Positions 25,226-36,716 are shown, numbered from the stretch's first letter. The stretch: DNA of 64,000 bases from Aeromonas salmonicida subsp. salmonicida (GCF_001643305.1 NZ_LSGW01000046.1:1-64000); one strand, 5' to 3'. A program made the numbers and translations. The notes: generated by a model from the sequence alone, not told the origin.

Positions 25226-27637
25226 TCACCGAGCAGGTCGCTTGGCACCATTCCCTTTGGCCGCAGGCTTGCCGCCCTGAGTGGCAGGTTTGGCAGAGCC
25301 AGCACGAGTCGGGGTTTTACCCTTGTGCCCTGCTGGCTTGCTCTGACCTGCGCCCTGCGCGGCAGGCTTGCCGTTGGCGCCAGCACCTTTGCTGAGCTGG
25401 GAGCCGACTGGCTTGCCATTGCCCGCCTTGCCGCCCTTGCTGGCGGCAGGAGTGTCGTTGCGAGCCTTGCCTTGCGAGGCGGCAGCCACTGCGCCCTTAC
25501 CGGCAGAGGCACCCTTGCCCGCCCCATTACCCCGCTGGTGAACAATGTTGCTATGACGAGTCAACGCGGGCTTGAGCCCCTTGTTGATGCTGCGCGAGGC
25601 CACCGCCTCGCCACGTCCTTCCGGCGGCACCAGGCAGTTGGGGCCGTTGCCGATCAGGTGACCCTTGCCCATTTCCAGCAAGACTTCGCGGATCATGGGC
25701 CAGCCGGCCGGATCGTGGTAGCGCAGCAGCGCCTTGTGCAGGCGGCGACGGCGCTCGCCCTTGACCACGAACACGTCCCCGCCCTGGCGGCTCACCTTGT
25801 TGAGCGGGTTTTTCTCGGTGTAATACATGGTGGTGGCGTTGGCGAGCGGCGACGGGTAGAAGTTCTGCACCTGATCGAGCTTGAAGTTGTTGGTCTTGAC
25901 CCAGAGCGCCATGTTCACCATGTCTTCATCCGTGGTGCCCGGATGGGCGGAGATGAAGTAGGGGATCAGGTACTGCTGCTTGCCCGCCTCTTTGGAATAC
26001 TTGTCAAACAGCTCCTTGAAGCTGTAGTAGCTGCCCATGCCCGGCTTCATCATCTTGGAGAGCGGCCCCTCCTCGGTGTGCTCGGGGGCAATCTTGAGGT
26101 AGCCGCCGACGTGGTACTTGGCCAGCTCCTTGATGTAGCGCGGATCTTCCACCGCTATGTCGTAACGCACCCCGGAGGCGATCAGTATCTTCTTGATCCC
26201 CTTCACATCCCGCGCCTTGCGATAGAGGTTGATGGTCGGAGTATGGTCCGTGTCCATGTGCGGGCATATGGTCGGCCAGACACAGGAGGCGCGGCGACAG
26301 GTCTGCTCGGCCCTGGGGCTCTTGCAACGCAGCTTGTACATGTTGGTGGTGGGGCCGCCGAGATCCGAGATGACGCCGGTGAAGCCAGGCACCTTGTCGC
26401 GGATCTCTTCGATCTCTTTGATGATCGACTCTTCCGAGCGGCTCTGGATGAGACGCCCCTCGTGCTCAGTGATGGAGCAGAAGGAGCAGCCGCCGAAGCA
26501 GCCGCGCATGATGTTGACCGAGGTCTTGATCATCTCGTAGGCCGGGATCTTCTCCTTGCCATAGGCCGGGTGCGGCACCCGCTGGTACGGCAGGCCGAAC
26601 ACGCCGTCCATCTCGTCGGTTTCCAGCGGGAAGGCGGGCGGGTTGACCCAGATGATGCGATCGCCGTGGGCCTGGGAGAGCGCACGGGCGCAGCCCGGGT
26701 TGGTCTCGTGGTGCAGGATGCGCGACGCATGGGCGTAGAGCACCTTGTCTTCCTTCACCCGCTCGAACGCCGGCAGCTTCACGTAGGTCTTCTCCCACGG
26801 CTTCTGCTTGGGTGGCTGCACCAATACCGGCTTGGCCTCCTGCTCCACTGGCGCCGTGCCCTCGTCATCCGAGCAAGGCGCCCCTTCCATATAGGGGTTC
26901 ATGATGGGGTCGATGCGGCCGATCTGATCCAGCTTGCTCGAATCCACCCCGCGCCACTCGGGCAGCGGCTCCTTGCGGATCACGGCGGTGCCGCGAATGT
27001 CCTGCATGGTGTCGATGGTTTCGCCATTGGCGATGCGGTGCGCCACCTCGATCAGCGGCCGCTCGGCGTTGCCGTAGATGAGGATGTCGGCCTTGGCATC
27101 GAGCAGGATGGAGCGGCGTATGGTCTCGGACCAGTAGTCGTAGTGGGCGATGCGGCGCAGCGACGCCTCTATGCCACCGATGACTACAGGCACCTCTTTG
27201 AAAGCTTCTTTACAGCGCTGGGTATAGACCAGGGTGGCGCGGTCGGGCCGCTTGCCGCCTATGTCTCCCGGTGTGTAGGCATCGTCGTGGCGCAGCTTCT
27301 TGTCGGAGGTGTAGCGGTTAATCATGGAGTCCATGTTGCCCGCCGTCACCCCGTAGAAGAGGTTGGGTTTGCCCAGACGCATGAAGTCATCCTTGGATGA
27401 CCAGTCCGGCTGGGCAATGATGCCGACCCGAAAGCCCTGGGATTCCAGCATGCGGCCGATCACCGCCATGCCGAAACTCGGGTGATCCACGTAGGCGTCA
27501 CCGGTCACCAGGACTATGTCACAGCTGTCCCAGCCGAGTTTGTCCATCTCCGCTCTGGACATGGGCAGGAAGGGCGCTGTGCCGTAGCACTCTGCCCAGT
27601 AGCGGGGATAGGAGAAAAGGTGGGTAACCGGCTGCAT
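25226..27637 (-). CDS. ygiQ: YgiQ family radical SAM protein
   Basis: An 803-aa protein of the UPF0313/YgiQ family. The N-terminal half holds a B12-binding-like region ([17 protein letters not shown]), and the radical SAM domain has the CxxxCxxC cluster motif in [18 protein letters not shown] (about residue 385). The family's reaction is unknown. I start at the ATG at 27637, as in homologues; a TTG six codons upstream is the alternative. The last ~100 residues form a low-complexity tail rich in Gly, Ala and Lys, longer than the short basic tail of the E. coli protein. Confidence 0.92.
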   Translation of the reverse strand: MQPVTHLFSYPRYWAECYGTAPFLPMSRAEMDKLGWDSCDIVLVTGDAYVDHPSFGMAVIGRMLESQGFRVGIIAQPDWSSKDDFMRLGKPNLFYGVTAGNMDSMINRYTSDKKLRHDDAYTPGDIGGKRPDRATLVYTQRCKEAFKEVPVVIGGIEASLRRIAHYDYWSETIRRSILLDAKADILIYGNAERPLIEVAHRIANGETIDTMQDIRGTAVIRKEPLPEWRGVDSSKLDQIGRIDPIMNPYMEGAPCSDDEGTAPVEQEAKPVLVQPPKQKPWEKTYVKLPAFERVKEDKVLYAHASRILHHETNPGCARALSQAHGDRIIWVNPPAFPLETDEMDGVFGLPYQRVPHPAYGKEKIPAYEMIKTSVNIMRGCFGGCSFCSITEHEGRLIQSRSEESIIKEIEEIRDKVPGFTGVISDLGGPTTNMYKLRCKSPRAEQTCRRASCVWPTICPHMDTDHTPTINLYRKARDVKGIKKILIASGVRYDIAVEDPRYIKELAKYHVGGYLKIAPEHTEEGPLSKMMKPGMGSYYSFKELFDKYSKEAGKQQYLIPYFISAHPGTTDEDMVNMALWVKTNNFKLDQVQNFYPSPLANATTMYYTEKNPLNKVSRQGGDVFVVKGERRRRLHKALLRYHDPAGWPMIREVLLEMGKGHLIGNGPNCLVPPEGRGEAVASRSINKGLKPALTRHSNIVHQRGNGAGKGASAGKGAVAAASQGKARNDTPAASKGGKAGNGKPVGSQLSKGAGANGKPAAQGAGQSKPAGHKGKTPTRAGSAKPATQGGKPAAKGNGAKRPAR

Positions 27638-27775
27638 TTTGAACACCTGGAACAATTCGGGTCGCGCATTATACCGGCAGAGCGAAGCGGCGGCGATGGC
27701 TTTTTGCCCCTACAGAGCACGAGGAAAAAGGCGAGCCAGTGACGGGCTCGCCTCAATAACGCGGGTTGAACGGGA

Positions 27776-28147
27776 TCAGGCCAGGACGCGGGCCAGCACT
27801 ATGCGGCTGTAATGGCGCTGCAGCAGCTGATAACCACCGAGCAGACACCAGACCAGGGCCGGCACCAGGAAGATGGGGTGGGTCGCGAGGCGCAGCATCA
27901 GCAACCCCAGCAGGATCAGCGCAAACGGACGGCTCTCGTAGAGCCACAGCGGCCAGCCCTGCTTGCGGGCAGGGAGTGGCTTGTCGATGCGCCTATGGGC
28001 ACTGCGTCTGAACCAGGCCAGGGAACCGGCCAGATAGAACGCCAGTCCGGCCAGCAGCAGACCCGGTTGCTCGGCAACCCCCAGCAACAGCAAACCGCTG
28101 CCCATATAGGCAAAAGGCAGCGGCTCATAGATAGCAGATGGCAACAT
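27776..28147 (-). CDS. Small membrane protein, 123 aa
   Basis: A 123-aa protein with four hydrophobic segments: PFAYMGSGLLLLGVA, LLLAGLAFYLAGSLAWF, FALILLGLLMLRLA and FLVPALVWCLLGGYQLL. A basic loop (RRSAHRRIDKPLPARK) lies between helices 2 and 3. No family is recognised. The site GAGGTGAG precedes the ATG. It lies 94 bases downstream of the RND pump gene on the same strand and could be in its transcript. Confidence 0.65.
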   Translation of the reverse strand: MLPSAIYEPLPFAYMGSGLLLLGVAEQPGLLLAGLAFYLAGSLAWFRRSAHRRIDKPLPARKQGWPLWLYESRPFALILLGLLMLRLATHPIFLVPALVWCLLGGYQLLQRHYSRIVLARVLA

Positions 28148-28241
28148 AGCTCACCTCAAGGTTAAAACTGGTTACATATTAACCGCCGGCTGCCGTGATA
28201 CCATCCGCTTTCTGCGGCTTGCACCTATATGGGTGTAGGTA

Positions 28242-31200
28242 TCATGCAGCCGGTTTATCCTCAGCTTTCACCGCCAACTCGGCTGCCAGCGCCTCGTCCA
28301 CCAGCAGATCTCGCGCCCCTGTCATGCCCGCCCGTTTGGCCAGCAGATGATAGATGGCAGGCACCATCAGCAGGGTCACCAGAGTCGCGAGAGACAGCCC
28401 GAAGAAGACCACTGTGCCCACCGCCATCCGGCTCTCGTAACCCGCTCCCATGGAGAGCATCAGCGGCACTGCCCCTATGATGGCGGTCAACGACGTCATC
28501 AGAATGGGCCGCAGGCGGCGCACCGAGCCGGCAATGATGGCCTCATCGAACGCTTCCCCACGCTGGCGAAGCTGGTTGATGAACTCCACGATCAAGATGC
28601 CGTTCTTGGTCACCATGCCGATCAGCATGATCATGCCGATCTGGCTGTAGATGCTCAGCTCCTGTCCCGTCAGCCAGAGGCCGAGCAGGCCACCGAAGAT
28701 GCCAAGGGGAACCGTCACCATGACCACAGCCGGGGTCAGCATGCTCTCGAACTGAGCCACCAGCACCAGATAGACCACCAGCAGGGCCAGACCGAACACC
28801 ATCACCATCTCGCCCTGGTTATCGCGATAATCCTTGGACTCACCGGCGTAATCCACCGTCATGCCGCTCGGCAGATTGGCATTGGCCCAGCCATCGAGGA
28901 AGTCCAGCGCCTCCCCCAGGGTGCGATCCGGCGCCAGATCGGCGGTGAGGGTCACAGCCTTCTGCCGCTGGTAGTGGTTGAGCCGCTGCGGGCTTGCCAC
29001 CTGTTTGACGGTGGCCAGGGTGGAGAGACTCACCATCTCGCCACTGGCAGCCTTGAGATAGATACGGCTAAGATCGGACACGCCGTTGAAGTCGTGCTGA
29101 TTGGCACGCAGATAGACGTCGTACTCCTCGCCCCTGTCCACATAGGTGGTCTGGCTCACGCCGCCAAGCAGGGCCTGCAACGAACTGGCCACTGTCGACA
29201 CCGGAATGCCGAGCTGGCTGGCCCTGTCCCGCTCTATGGTCACTTGCAGCTCGGGGGTCTTCTCGGCGTAGTCGAGATCCGGCATCGACATCAGGCCGCT
29301 CTGGGCCGCCGCCTCTTTCAACGCCAGCCCTTGCTGGTAGAGCTCGGCATAGTCGGAGCCCTGCAGCACGAACTGGACGGCAGCGGTGGAGCCGCCCCGA
29401 AAGCCCGGCTGGAAGGTGCGGATCATCACATCCGGGATCCCCGCCAGTCGTCCACTCAGGGACTGGGCAAACTCGGTGGCGGTTTCGTCCCGCTCGGTCC
29501 AGTCGGTGAGCTGAATGATCGCCATCCCGGTCTGATCCCCGCCACGGCCGAAGGCCGGGGTACTGAAGCTCATGGCCTGCACCACTCCCTTGCCCAGCAG
29601 CGGCATGATGGCGGCCTCCACCTGCTGCATATTTCGCTTCATCCGCTCTATGCTGGTGCCCTCGGCCCCCTTCACGAACACATAGAGCACGCCCCTGTCT
29701 TCGGTAGGGGTCAGGCTGGTGGGCAGCTGGCCAAACAGGGCGCCGATTCCGCCAAGGCAGAGCAAAAGCACCAGCGGCGTCCAGGCTGAACGACGCAGCA
29801 CCCAGCCAAGCAGGCGTCGGTAGTGTTTCTCCACCCAGCCGAGGCCGCGATCGAGCGCCGCCGTCAGTACATTGGGTTTGTCGACAGAGCGCATCAGCCA
29901 GGAGCCCATGGCTGGCGTCAGGGTCAGTGCCACCAGAGAGGAGAAGAGCACGGCCAGGGAGAGCAGGATGGCGAACTCGGTGAAGAGCCGCCCCACCATG
30001 CCATCCATGAAGGCGATGGGCACAAACACCATCACCAGCACAGCCGTGGTCGCCACCACGGCAAAACCCACCTCGCGGGTGCCGTGCCAGGCCGCCATCA
30101 GCGGTGGCTCACCCCGTTGCAGGTGGTGGTGAATGTTCTCCACCACCACTATGGCGTCATCCACCACCAGACCGATGGCGAGGATCAGTGCCAGCAGGGT
30201 AATGAGGTTGATGGAGAAACCGAGATACCAGGCACCGATAAAGGCGGAGATCAGCGACACAGGGACCGTAATGGCCGGGATCAGTGTGGTACGCCCCTGC
30301 CCCAGAAACAGATAGAGCACGGCCACCACCAGCTCGGCGCTGATGGCCAGCGTCTCGTACACCTCGTCGATGGCCTGCTTGATGAAGATGGTGGAGTCAT
30401 AGTCGACCTCGAGCTTGGCCCCTTCCGGCAGGAAGCGCTGCATCTCGGTTATCTTCTGCTCGATGCCCTGGGCCACCGCCAGCGGGTTGGCGGTGGACTG
30501 GGCGACAATACCGATCCCCAGGCTCTCGCGACCGTTGCGCTGGTAGGCGCTGTCTTCATTCTTGGCGCCTACCTCCACATCGGCGATATCCGCCAGATAG
30601 ATGCTCTGGCCATTGTCGGCACTGCGCACCTGCAAGGCCTGGAAATCGGCGGCAGTGTGGTAGAGGCGGGCAATCTGCACCGCCATCGTCATGCTGTTGT
30701 TGCGGATCTCCCCCCCGGGCAGCTCGATATTCTCCCGCTTGAGGGCGTCCTGCACGTCCGCCACCGTGATGCCACGGGCCGCCATGTCCGCCGGGCGCAG
30801 CCGCACGTACATCACCTGGGTCAGATCGCCGGAGAGGGCCACCTCGCTCACCCCGTCCACCAGACTCAAGGGGTCGACCAGCACGCGGTTGGCGTAGTCG
30901 GTCATGGCGGTACGGTCCATCTGGGTGCTGCTGAAATTCAGCCAGACAGCGACATCGCCGTTGCCGTTGTCCTTGGTGACCATGGGTTCATCCACGTCGT
31001 CCGGCAGCCTGGGCCGGGCGCGGGAGAGAGCATCACGCACATCCGAGGTGCCCTCCACCATGTTCCAGCCGAGCTTGAACTCTACCGTGATGACGGAGCG
31101 CCCCTTGCGGGTCACCGAGTTGATGTTCTTGATGCCGCTGATACCGGAGAGCTGATCCTCGATGGGCTTGGTGACCTGGCTCTCCATGACGGCGGGGGCC

Positions 31201-31361
31201 GCCCCCTCGTACATGGTGGTGATGGAGACGGATGGCGTCTGCACATCCGGCATCTCGCGCACCGTCAATTTGCTGAAAGCCACCAGACCGAACACGGTCA
31301 AGAGGGCACTCAATACCACAGCCACCAAGGGGCGACGAACAGATATATCGGAGAGCCACAT
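28242..31361 (-). CDS. RND multidrug efflux pump (HAE1 family)
   Basis: A 1039-aa inner-membrane proton-driven exporter with twelve helices and two large periplasmic loops. The paired Asp residues of the proton relay in TM4 are in [17 protein letters not shown], and the relay Lys in TM10 is in [14 protein letters not shown]. The N-terminus [15 protein letters not shown] and [13 protein letters not shown]-type loops are typical of the AcrB/MexB superfamily. Its ATG overlaps the stop of the adaptor gene (ATGA), giving translational coupling. No outer-membrane TolC-like gene is adjacent, so it probably uses a shared TolC. Substrates cannot be predicted. Confidence 0.93.
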   Translation of the reverse strand: MWLSDISVRRPLVAVVLSALLTVFGLVAFSKLTVREMPDVQTPSVSITTMYEGAAPAVMESQVTKPIEDQLSGISGIKNINSVTRKGRSVITVEFKLGWNMVEGTSDVRDALSRARPRLPDDVDEPMVTKDNGNGDVAVWLNFSSTQMDRTAMTDYANRVLVDPLSLVDGVSEVALSGDLTQVMYVRLRPADMAARGITVADVQDALKRENIELPGGEIRNNSMTMAVQIARLYHTAADFQALQVRSADNGQSIYLADIADVEVGAKNEDSAYQRNGRESLGIGIVAQSTANPLAVAQGIEQKITEMQRFLPEGAKLEVDYDSTIFIKQAIDEVYETLAISAELVVAVLYLFLGQGRTTLIPAITVPVSLISAFIGAWYLGFSINLITLLALILAIGLVVDDAIVVVENIHHHLQRGEPPLMAAWHGTREVGFAVVATTAVLVMVFVPIAFMDGMVGRLFTEFAILLSLAVLFSSLVALTLTPAMGSWLMRSVDKPNVLTAALDRGLGWVEKHYRRLLGWVLRRSAWTPLVLLLCLGGIGALFGQLPTSLTPTEDRGVLYVFVKGAEGTSIERMKRNMQQVEAAIMPLLGKGVVQAMSFSTPAFGRGGDQTGMAIIQLTDWTERDETATEFAQSLSGRLAGIPDVMIRTFQPGFRGGSTAAVQFVLQGSDYAELYQQGLALKEAAAQSGLMSMPDLDYAEKTPELQVTIERDRASQLGIPVSTVASSLQALLGGVSQTTYVDRGEEYDVYLRANQHDFNGVSDLSRIYLKAASGEMVSLSTLATVKQVASPQRLNHYQRQKAVTLTADLAPDRTLGEALDFLDGWANANLPSGMTVDYAGESKDYRDNQGEMVMVFGLALLVVYLVLVAQFESMLTPAVVMVTVPLGIFGGLLGLWLTGQELSIYSQIGMIMLIGMVTKNGILIVEFINQLRQRGEAFDEAIIAGSVRRLRPILMTSLTAIIGAVPLMLSMGAGYESRMAVGTVVFFGLSLATLVTLLMVPAIYHLLAKRAGMTGARDLLVDEALAAELAVKAEDKPAA

Positions 31362-32422
31362 CAGCCTTTGACCTCCGCCAGATCGTGCACACTGATGCCG
31401 TCACGCAGATTGACCAGCCCCTCTACCACTATGCGATCGCCGACTTTCAAGCCCTCGGTGACCCACACCTCTTCACCATGGGTATCCCCCAGTACCACGG
31501 CCACCCGCTTGACCCGACCATCGGGCTCGAGGCGATAGACGAAGCGCTGTTCACCGGCGTACTCCACTGACTGGGCGGGGATCAGGGTCATCTTCTGGGG
31601 CGGCAGGGAGAGCTCTACATTGAGCAACATGCCGGGCCGCAGCTGACCGTCAGGATTGGGGATGATGACCCGCGCCTTGATGTTCTGGGTATCGTTGGAC
31701 ACTCGGCTGTCGAGGGTCTCCAGGACGCCATGAAACGATTGATCCGGCCAGGCCGAGCTGGTGGCGGTCACCGCCATGCCGGGGCGCAGCAGGGAGAGGT
31801 AACGCTCGGGCACCGCCAGATCGAGCCGCAGCCTGGCAAGCTCATCGAGATGGAGCAGGGTGTCACCACTGTTGACCAGGGCCCCTTCACTCAAGTCAAT
31901 GAGGCTGACGGAGCCGTCAAACGGCGCTTGCAGGGTGCGCAAGGAGAGCTCGTAACGTGCGGCATCCACCCTTGCCTGGACTTGCGCCACTGTGGCCTCC
32001 TGCCCTTCCAGCTCTGACTGGGTCACGGCGCCGCGCGCCACCAGCCGGCGCATGTCCCGCAGCTTGCGAGCCTCATCGCGCGCACTGGCACTCTGCTCGG
32101 CGAGCTCCGCCTGCTGCTTGCCCGCATCCAGCGCAATCAGGGTATCGCCCTGCTTGACCTGCTGACCGGAACGCACCGCTATCTTGACGATACGCCCTGT
32201 CACCTCGGGGCTTATCACCACGGAGCGATTGGCGGCCAGCTTGCTCACCAGCTTGATGGAGGGTTCAGCCAGACTCTGCTTGACCGTTTGCGCCCTGATA
32301 TTGACCTGCTTGGGCTGGGGTTTGCTGACAGCTTCACCGTTACGGTAGTACCAGACACCCAGCATCAGCAGGGAGAGACAGGCGATCGACAGCCACATAC
32401 GCATTTTCATCAAGCAATCCAT
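31361..32422 (-). CDS. RND efflux periplasmic adaptor (membrane fusion protein)
   Basis: A 353-aa HlyD/AcrA-type adaptor. One N-terminal membrane anchor (MWLSIACLSLLMLGVWYY) is followed by a split biotinyl-lipoyl domain around an alpha-helical hairpin (EQSASARDEARKLRDMRRLV), then beta-barrel and membrane-proximal domains. It links the pump encoded next to an outer-membrane channel. The start is not certain; Met 1, 5 or 6 are possible, with no strong ribosome binding site. It is divergent from the diguanylate cyclase with 161 bases between. Confidence 0.9.
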   Translation of the reverse strand: MDCLMKMRMWLSIACLSLLMLGVWYYRNGEAVSKPQPKQVNIRAQTVKQSLAEPSIKLVSKLAANRSVVISPEVTGRIVKIAVRSGQQVKQGDTLIALDAGKQQAELAEQSASARDEARKLRDMRRLVARGAVTQSELEGQEATVAQVQARVDAARYELSLRTLQAPFDGSVSLIDLSEGALVNSGDTLLHLDELARLRLDLAVPERYLSLLRPGMAVTATSSAWPDQSFHGVLETLDSRVSNDTQNIKARVIIPNPDGQLRPGMLLNVELSLPPQKMTLIPAQSVEYAGEQRFVYRLEPDGRVKRVAVVLGDTHGEEVWVTEGLKVGDRIVVEGLVNLRDGISVHDLAEVKG

Positions 32423-32583
32423 GAAATTAGGGAAAAAGGAGGCACTTCATCAATGATGGGCATCATGTTACCCCCTGACTATGCCGTGACTATGTATAAA
32501 TGTGACAAAACGTAACAGAAGCGGTGGAAGATCACCGAAATCGTCACCACAGGAGACGTTCTTGATGGTTCTGCCCTAAACTG

Positions 32584-34173
32584 ATGAACCGAACCAGTCC
32601 AGATCAGGCCCGGCCGCCTATGCCAGCACCACGCATTCATATCGTCACACGCAGCCAGCACTGGCTACTTGGTACCCTCGTCATACTGCTGCTTGCCCTC
32701 ACCTTCCATCAGACTCTGAAACAGGTCACCGAACTCAACGAGCGCGATACCCTCAACATGGCCGCCCGTTTGCGATCCCAATTCCAGCAGATGGAAACCG
32801 TGCTCGAGGCCATGCGTGGTCAGGCCGAGGAGCGGCTGCGCAGCAATCCTCAGTCGGCCCTGACCCGCCAGCTTTATCAAGCCCTGCGCACAGATCCTGA
32901 GCTGGGATTCTCGCTGGACAAGGTTCCCGCCAACCTGCCCGCCGGGCTCAGCGGCAATCTGACCGGGCTGGGCCGACTGCCTGCCCCGGGCAGCGAGCGA
33001 GAAGCCAGACTGCATCTGGCGCTCAGTCTGTCGCCCCTGCTCTCCACCGCCAGCAAACTGCTGGGGGACAAAGTTGCCTGGCTCTACTTCACCGGGGTAG
33101 ATGACTTTATCTATCTCTACCCCTGGATCCCCTCCAGCGAGTTTCGCTTTCATCGCGCCATCTATCTCAAATCTTACTGGCAGGATGCCCTGAAACAGCA
33201 AAACCCCAGCCAGCGCGCCATCGTATCGCGCCCCTACGAAGATTTTGCCGGGGAGGGCCAGATGATTTCCCTGTCACAACCCATAGTGAAGGACCAGGTG
33301 CTGGTGGGGGTCATCAGCATAGATGTGCTGCTCGAGCGGCTCGATCGGCTGCTGCATGAATCCACCCCCGCCATTGGCACGCTGTTTTTGGTCAATCAAC
33401 ACCAGCAGATCCTGGCCAGCAGCGCGCAGGGGGCTGACTTTGTCCCAAAGTTCCAGACTGACAGGCATGGTTACCAGTGGCGGCAAGGAGCACTCCAACT
33501 GGTCCAGACTATTCCTGATACGCAACTCACCCTGATCCACCGTATCCCGCTGACCGCACTCACCCAGGCACTGTTCTGGCATTCACTCCCTTCCCTGATC
33601 ACCATCTTCTTCATGATGTGGGCGGCGCTCTCGAGCCTCAAAGCCCGTCGTCTGAACCGGCAGCTCGACTATTTATCCAGTCACGATGCCCTGACCGGCA
33701 CCTACAATCGCCACTATTTCGACGAATTCGAGCGCCTTCATCTGCGAGCCAAAGCCCGTGAAGTCGGAGTGGTCATGTTCGATTGCGATCACTTCAAACA
33801 GGTCAACGACCGCTTCGGTCACGAGGTTGGCGATCAGGTGCTGATCCGGCTGGTCACACTCTGCCAGCCTCTGCTGAAGAAAGAAGATGCCCTGATCCGC
33901 TGGGGTGGCGAGGAATTTCTGCTGCTCGCCAGAGGGCGCGAGCCCCTCGAACAACTGGCCGAGCGGCTGCGCCTGCAGATAGCAGAACATCCATGGGAGG
34001 AGATAGCGCCAGATCTTGCGGTCACCATCAGTCTGGGCTATCACCATTGCCGTGCCGGGACTCCACTGAAGGAGGCTATCCACCGGGCGGATCTCGCCCT
34101 CTATCAAGCCAAAGCCAATGGACGCAATCGAAGCGAAGGCTGGCAGGATGACGGCGCCAAAAACACGGGGTAA
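32584..34173 (+). CDS. Membrane diguanylate cyclase with periplasmic sensor
   Basis: A 529-aa protein. One membrane helix (LLGTLVILLLALTF, about 30-43) and a second (LITIFFMMWAALSSL, about 340) bracket a 290-residue periplasmic region of PDC/Cache type. The C-terminal GGDEF domain has SSHDALTGTYNRHYF and the active site RWGGEEFLLL, so it should make cyclic di-GMP from two GTP. The inhibitory I-site is not canonical: KxxD stands where RxxD is usual. It lies 33 bases upstream of the patatin-like gene and may be cotranscribed. Confidence 0.9.
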   Translation: MNRTSPDQARPPMPAPRIHIVTRSQHWLLGTLVILLLALTFHQTLKQVTELNERDTLNMAARLRSQFQQMETVLEAMRGQAEERLRSNPQSALTRQLYQALRTDPELGFSLDKVPANLPAGLSGNLTGLGRLPAPGSEREARLHLALSLSPLLSTASKLLGDKVAWLYFTGVDDFIYLYPWIPSSEFRFHRAIYLKSYWQDALKQQNPSQRAIVSRPYEDFAGEGQMISLSQPIVKDQVLVGVISIDVLLERLDRLLHESTPAIGTLFLVNQHQQILASSAQGADFVPKFQTDRHGYQWRQGALQLVQTIPDTQLTLIHRIPLTALTQALFWHSLPSLITIFFMMWAALSSLKARRLNRQLDYLSSHDALTGTYNRHYFDEFERLHLRAKAREVGVVMFDCDHFKQVNDRFGHEVGDQVLIRLVTLCQPLLKKEDALIRWGGEEFLLLARGREPLEQLAERLRLQIAEHPWEEIAPDLAVTISLGYHHCRAGTPLKEAIHRADLALYQAKANGRNRSEGWQDDGAKNTG

Positions 34174-34206
34174 GCTGGGAGCCTAACTCACCTCAGGAGA
34201 GACAAA

Positions 34207-35073
34207 GTGTCACGAAAACCCCGCGTGGGATTGGCTCTGGGCAGTGGTGCTGCCCGAGGATGGGCCCATATCGGCATCATACGGGCGCTGGAGCGCCTGG
34301 GCGTCAAACCGGATCTGGTGGCAGGTTGCTCCATCGGCAGCTTTGTCGGTGCCGCCTATGCTGCTGGCGAGCTGGACAAGCTGGAGTCCTGGGTGCGCGG
34401 CTTCAGCCGGTTGCAGGTGGTCAGCCTGCTCGACCCCGCCCTCTCCGGCGGGCTGTTTCGCGGGGAAAAGGTGTTTGGCATCGCCGCCAATCACCTGGGC
34501 GACCCCGTCATCGAGAGCCTGCCCCTTCCCTTCGCCTGCGTTGCCACCGAGCTCGATACCGGCCGCGAGATCTGGCTGAAAGAGGGGCCGCTGCGCCAGT
34601 GTGTACGCGCCTCCTGCGGCATGCCTGGCATACTCACCCCCACCCTGGTCGAGGATCGCTGGCTGGTAGATGGCGCCGTGGTCAACCCCGTGCCCATTTC
34701 GCTGGCCCGCGCCATGGGGGCCGAGGTGGTGATCGCCGTCAACCTCAACGCCGACATGCACCAGCCCTGGACAGATGAACCGGACGAGCCCGTCACCGGC
34801 AACCGCTTCAGTCAGTGGCTGAACCGGGGCGATGGCCCCAATACCCCGGGGATGTGGAGCGTGATGACGGGTTCCATCAACATAATGCAGGAACGCATCA
34901 CCCGCGCCCGTATGGCGGGGGATCCCCCCGAAATCCAGCTCTGCCCGCGCCTTGGCAGCTTCTCCATCATGGACTTCCACCGGGCCTCCGATGCCATCAA
35001 CGAAGGGGAAGCCTGTGTCGAACGCAACATGGAGCAACTCAAGGATGAGCTTTCCCGTCTCGGCTTGATTTGA
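34207..35073 (+). CDS. RssA-like patatin family protein
   Basis: A 288-aa predicted lipid acyl hydrolase. The patatin oxyanion loop is LALGSGAARGWAHIG, the nucleophile elbow is GCSIGS (GxSxG) and the catalytic Asp is in VDGAVVNPVP. The GTG start at 34207 has CAGGAG upstream. It resembles E. coli RssA/YchK, whose substrate is not established. A terminator follows at 35101-35126. Confidence 0.9.
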   Translation: MSRKPRVGLALGSGAARGWAHIGIIRALERLGVKPDLVAGCSIGSFVGAAYAAGELDKLESWVRGFSRLQVVSLLDPALSGGLFRGEKVFGIAANHLGDPVIESLPLPFACVATELDTGREIWLKEGPLRQCVRASCGMPGILTPTLVEDRWLVDGAVVNPVPISLARAMGAEVVIAVNLNADMHQPWTDEPDEPVTGNRFSQWLNRGDGPNTPGMWSVMTGSINIMQERITRARMAGDPPEIQLCPRLGSFSIMDFHRASDAINEGEACVERNMEQLKDELSRLGLI

Positions 35074-35100
35074 CGCCAGGCGCCAACCTGACGAGCCCAT

Positions 35101-35126
35101 AAAAAAGAGCGCCAGCGGCGCTCTTT
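35101..35126. terminator. Bidirectional terminator
   Basis: The stem aaaagagcgcc/ggcgctctttt separates the convergent patatin and transporter genes. Confidence 0.85.
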
Positions 35127-35150
35127 TGCTTTCTTGCGGTGGGCAAGCCA

Positions 35151-36512
35151 TCAGAACAGCCCCAGCCCCTTTAACATTACGATCAGGATCAGCAGCGGTG
35201 ACACATAACGGATGATGAAAAACAGCGGCTTGAGGATGGCCAGCTCCAGTTCGCCGTCGTTGGTCAACGCCGCCTTCATCCGCTCGAAACCCCATACCCA
35301 GCCCACGAACAGGCAGAGGAAGATACCGCCAAGGGGCATCAACACATTGGATGAGACGAAGTCGAACAGATCGAAGAAGGTCTTGCCGGCGATCTGCACC
35401 TCTGCCAGTGAGCTGTTGGAGAGCGCGCAGGTCGACCCGACGGCCCCCAGCACCAGCAAGTTGAGCAGGGTCGCCTTGGGACGGCTCATGTGAAAACGCT
35501 CGGATACCACGGACACAGGGACTTCCAGAATGGAGAGCATGGCGCCCGTGGCCGCAATGGCGGAAAGCACGAAGAACAGCACCATGAACAGGTGACCGAA
35601 GGGTATGCTGGCGAACACGGCCGGAATCGTGATGAACAGCAGGGAGGGACCCGCCGTTGGCTCGAAGCCGAACGCAAACACAGCCGGGAAGATGGCGATC
35701 CCCGCCAGCATGGAGACGAACAGATCGGCGCACATCACCCGGAAGGTAGTCAGCGGTATGTTCTGATCATCCCGAAAATAGCTGCCATAGGTCATCATGC
35801 AGCCCATGCCGATGGAAAGCTTGAAAAACGCCAGCCCCATGGCGGTCAGCACCACACCGGCGGTGATCTTGGAAAAGTCCGGCGAGAACAGAAAATGCAG
35901 CCCCTGACTCGCCCCTGGCAGGGTCAGACTACGAATGCCGATCACCAGCAGCAGGATGAAGAGCACGGGCATCAGCTTCTTGGTAACAGCCTCGATCCCT
36001 CTGGAGACCCCCATCAGCAGTATGCCCCCCATCAGCGCCAGCACCAGCCACTGCCAGAGCAGACTCTGTAGCGGATTGGTGATAAGCGCATTGAAGGCTG
36101 CCCCCGTGACCGCAGGATCGGTTGACAGTATCTCGCCGCTGGCCGCCTTGAAGATATAGGCAAACACCCAGGCCGCGACCTCGGAATAGAAAGACATGAT
36201 GAGGAAGGCCGCAACCACCCCCATCAGGGCAATCAGCCACCAGGGCTGGCCACTGGGTGCCAGCTTGCTCAAGGTCGTCACCGCATCGGCTTTGCCCTTG
36301 CGGCCCAGCATGATCTCGGAAATCATCACCGGCAGACCCACCAGCAGGGTGGCAATGACATACACCAGCAGGAAGCTGGCGCCGCCGTTTTCACCGGTCA
36401 GGTAGGGAAATTTCCAGATATTGCCTAGCCCGACGGCAGAGCCCAGGGTAGCGGCAAGGACGCCGAATTTGCTGGTAAAGCCATCTCTGGCCTTGGGAAG
36501 GATTTGGCTCAT
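35151..36512 (-). CDS. Sodium-dependent transporter, SNF family
   Basis: A 453-aa inner-membrane protein with the LeuT/neurotransmitter:sodium symporter fold. The unwound TM1 signature is GSAVGLGNIWKFPYLTGENGG near residues 25-45. About eleven helices follow. Bacterial members import amino acids such as Leu or Trp with Na+; the substrate here is not resolved. I chose the ATG at 36512 because homology begins there; an upstream Met adds nine residues. Confidence 0.88.
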   Translation of the reverse strand: MSQILPKARDGFTSKFGVLAATLGSAVGLGNIWKFPYLTGENGGASFLLVYVIATLLVGLPVMISEIMLGRKGKADAVTTLSKLAPSGQPWWLIALMGVVAAFLIMSFYSEVAAWVFAYIFKAASGEILSTDPAVTGAAFNALITNPLQSLLWQWLVLALMGGILLMGVSRGIEAVTKKLMPVLFILLLVIGIRSLTLPGASQGLHFLFSPDFSKITAGVVLTAMGLAFFKLSIGMGCMMTYGSYFRDDQNIPLTTFRVMCADLFVSMLAGIAIFPAVFAFGFEPTAGPSLLFITIPAVFASIPFGHLFMVLFFVLSAIAATGAMLSILEVPVSVVSERFHMSRPKATLLNLLVLGAVGSTCALSNSSLAEVQIAGKTFFDLFDFVSSNVLMPLGGIFLCLFVGWVWGFERMKAALTNDGELELAILKPLFFIIRYVSPLLILIVMLKGLGLF

Positions 36513-36668
36513 GCTTGTCTCACTGTGCGCATCATGCAAGGGATACCCCTAATTTCAGGGTCAGAATTTTCTGAGGATTAATCCGGCTTGCCAAAATATT
36601 TTCGCTAAAATCCCGGACGAGAGAACAATTAGCCAAATTTAATTAATTGATGTCATTATTTGATGGAT

Positions 36669-36699
36669 AAAAAAATGCCGCCTCAATGGCGGCATTTTT
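36669..36699 (-). terminator. Terminator of the XRE-family gene
   Basis: The stem aaaaatgccgcc/ggcggcattttt lies 18 bases beyond the stop codon. Confidence 0.85.
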
Positions 36700-36716
36700 G
36701 TCAAAGCCCAATTAAA

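Noticed and set aside
25325-27400. A 691-codon open frame on the plus strand opposite ygiQ
   Set aside because: It is the antisense shadow of a GC-rich gene with clear radical SAM motifs; its product has no recognisable domain.
29823-31538. Long plus-strand frame opposite the RND pump
   Set aside because: Antisense shadow: His/Gly-rich translation without domains, while the minus strand encodes a complete pump.
34210-35733. Minus-strand frame spanning the patatin gene and the transporter
   Set aside because: It crosses a strong terminator and two well-supported genes; its translation has no motif.
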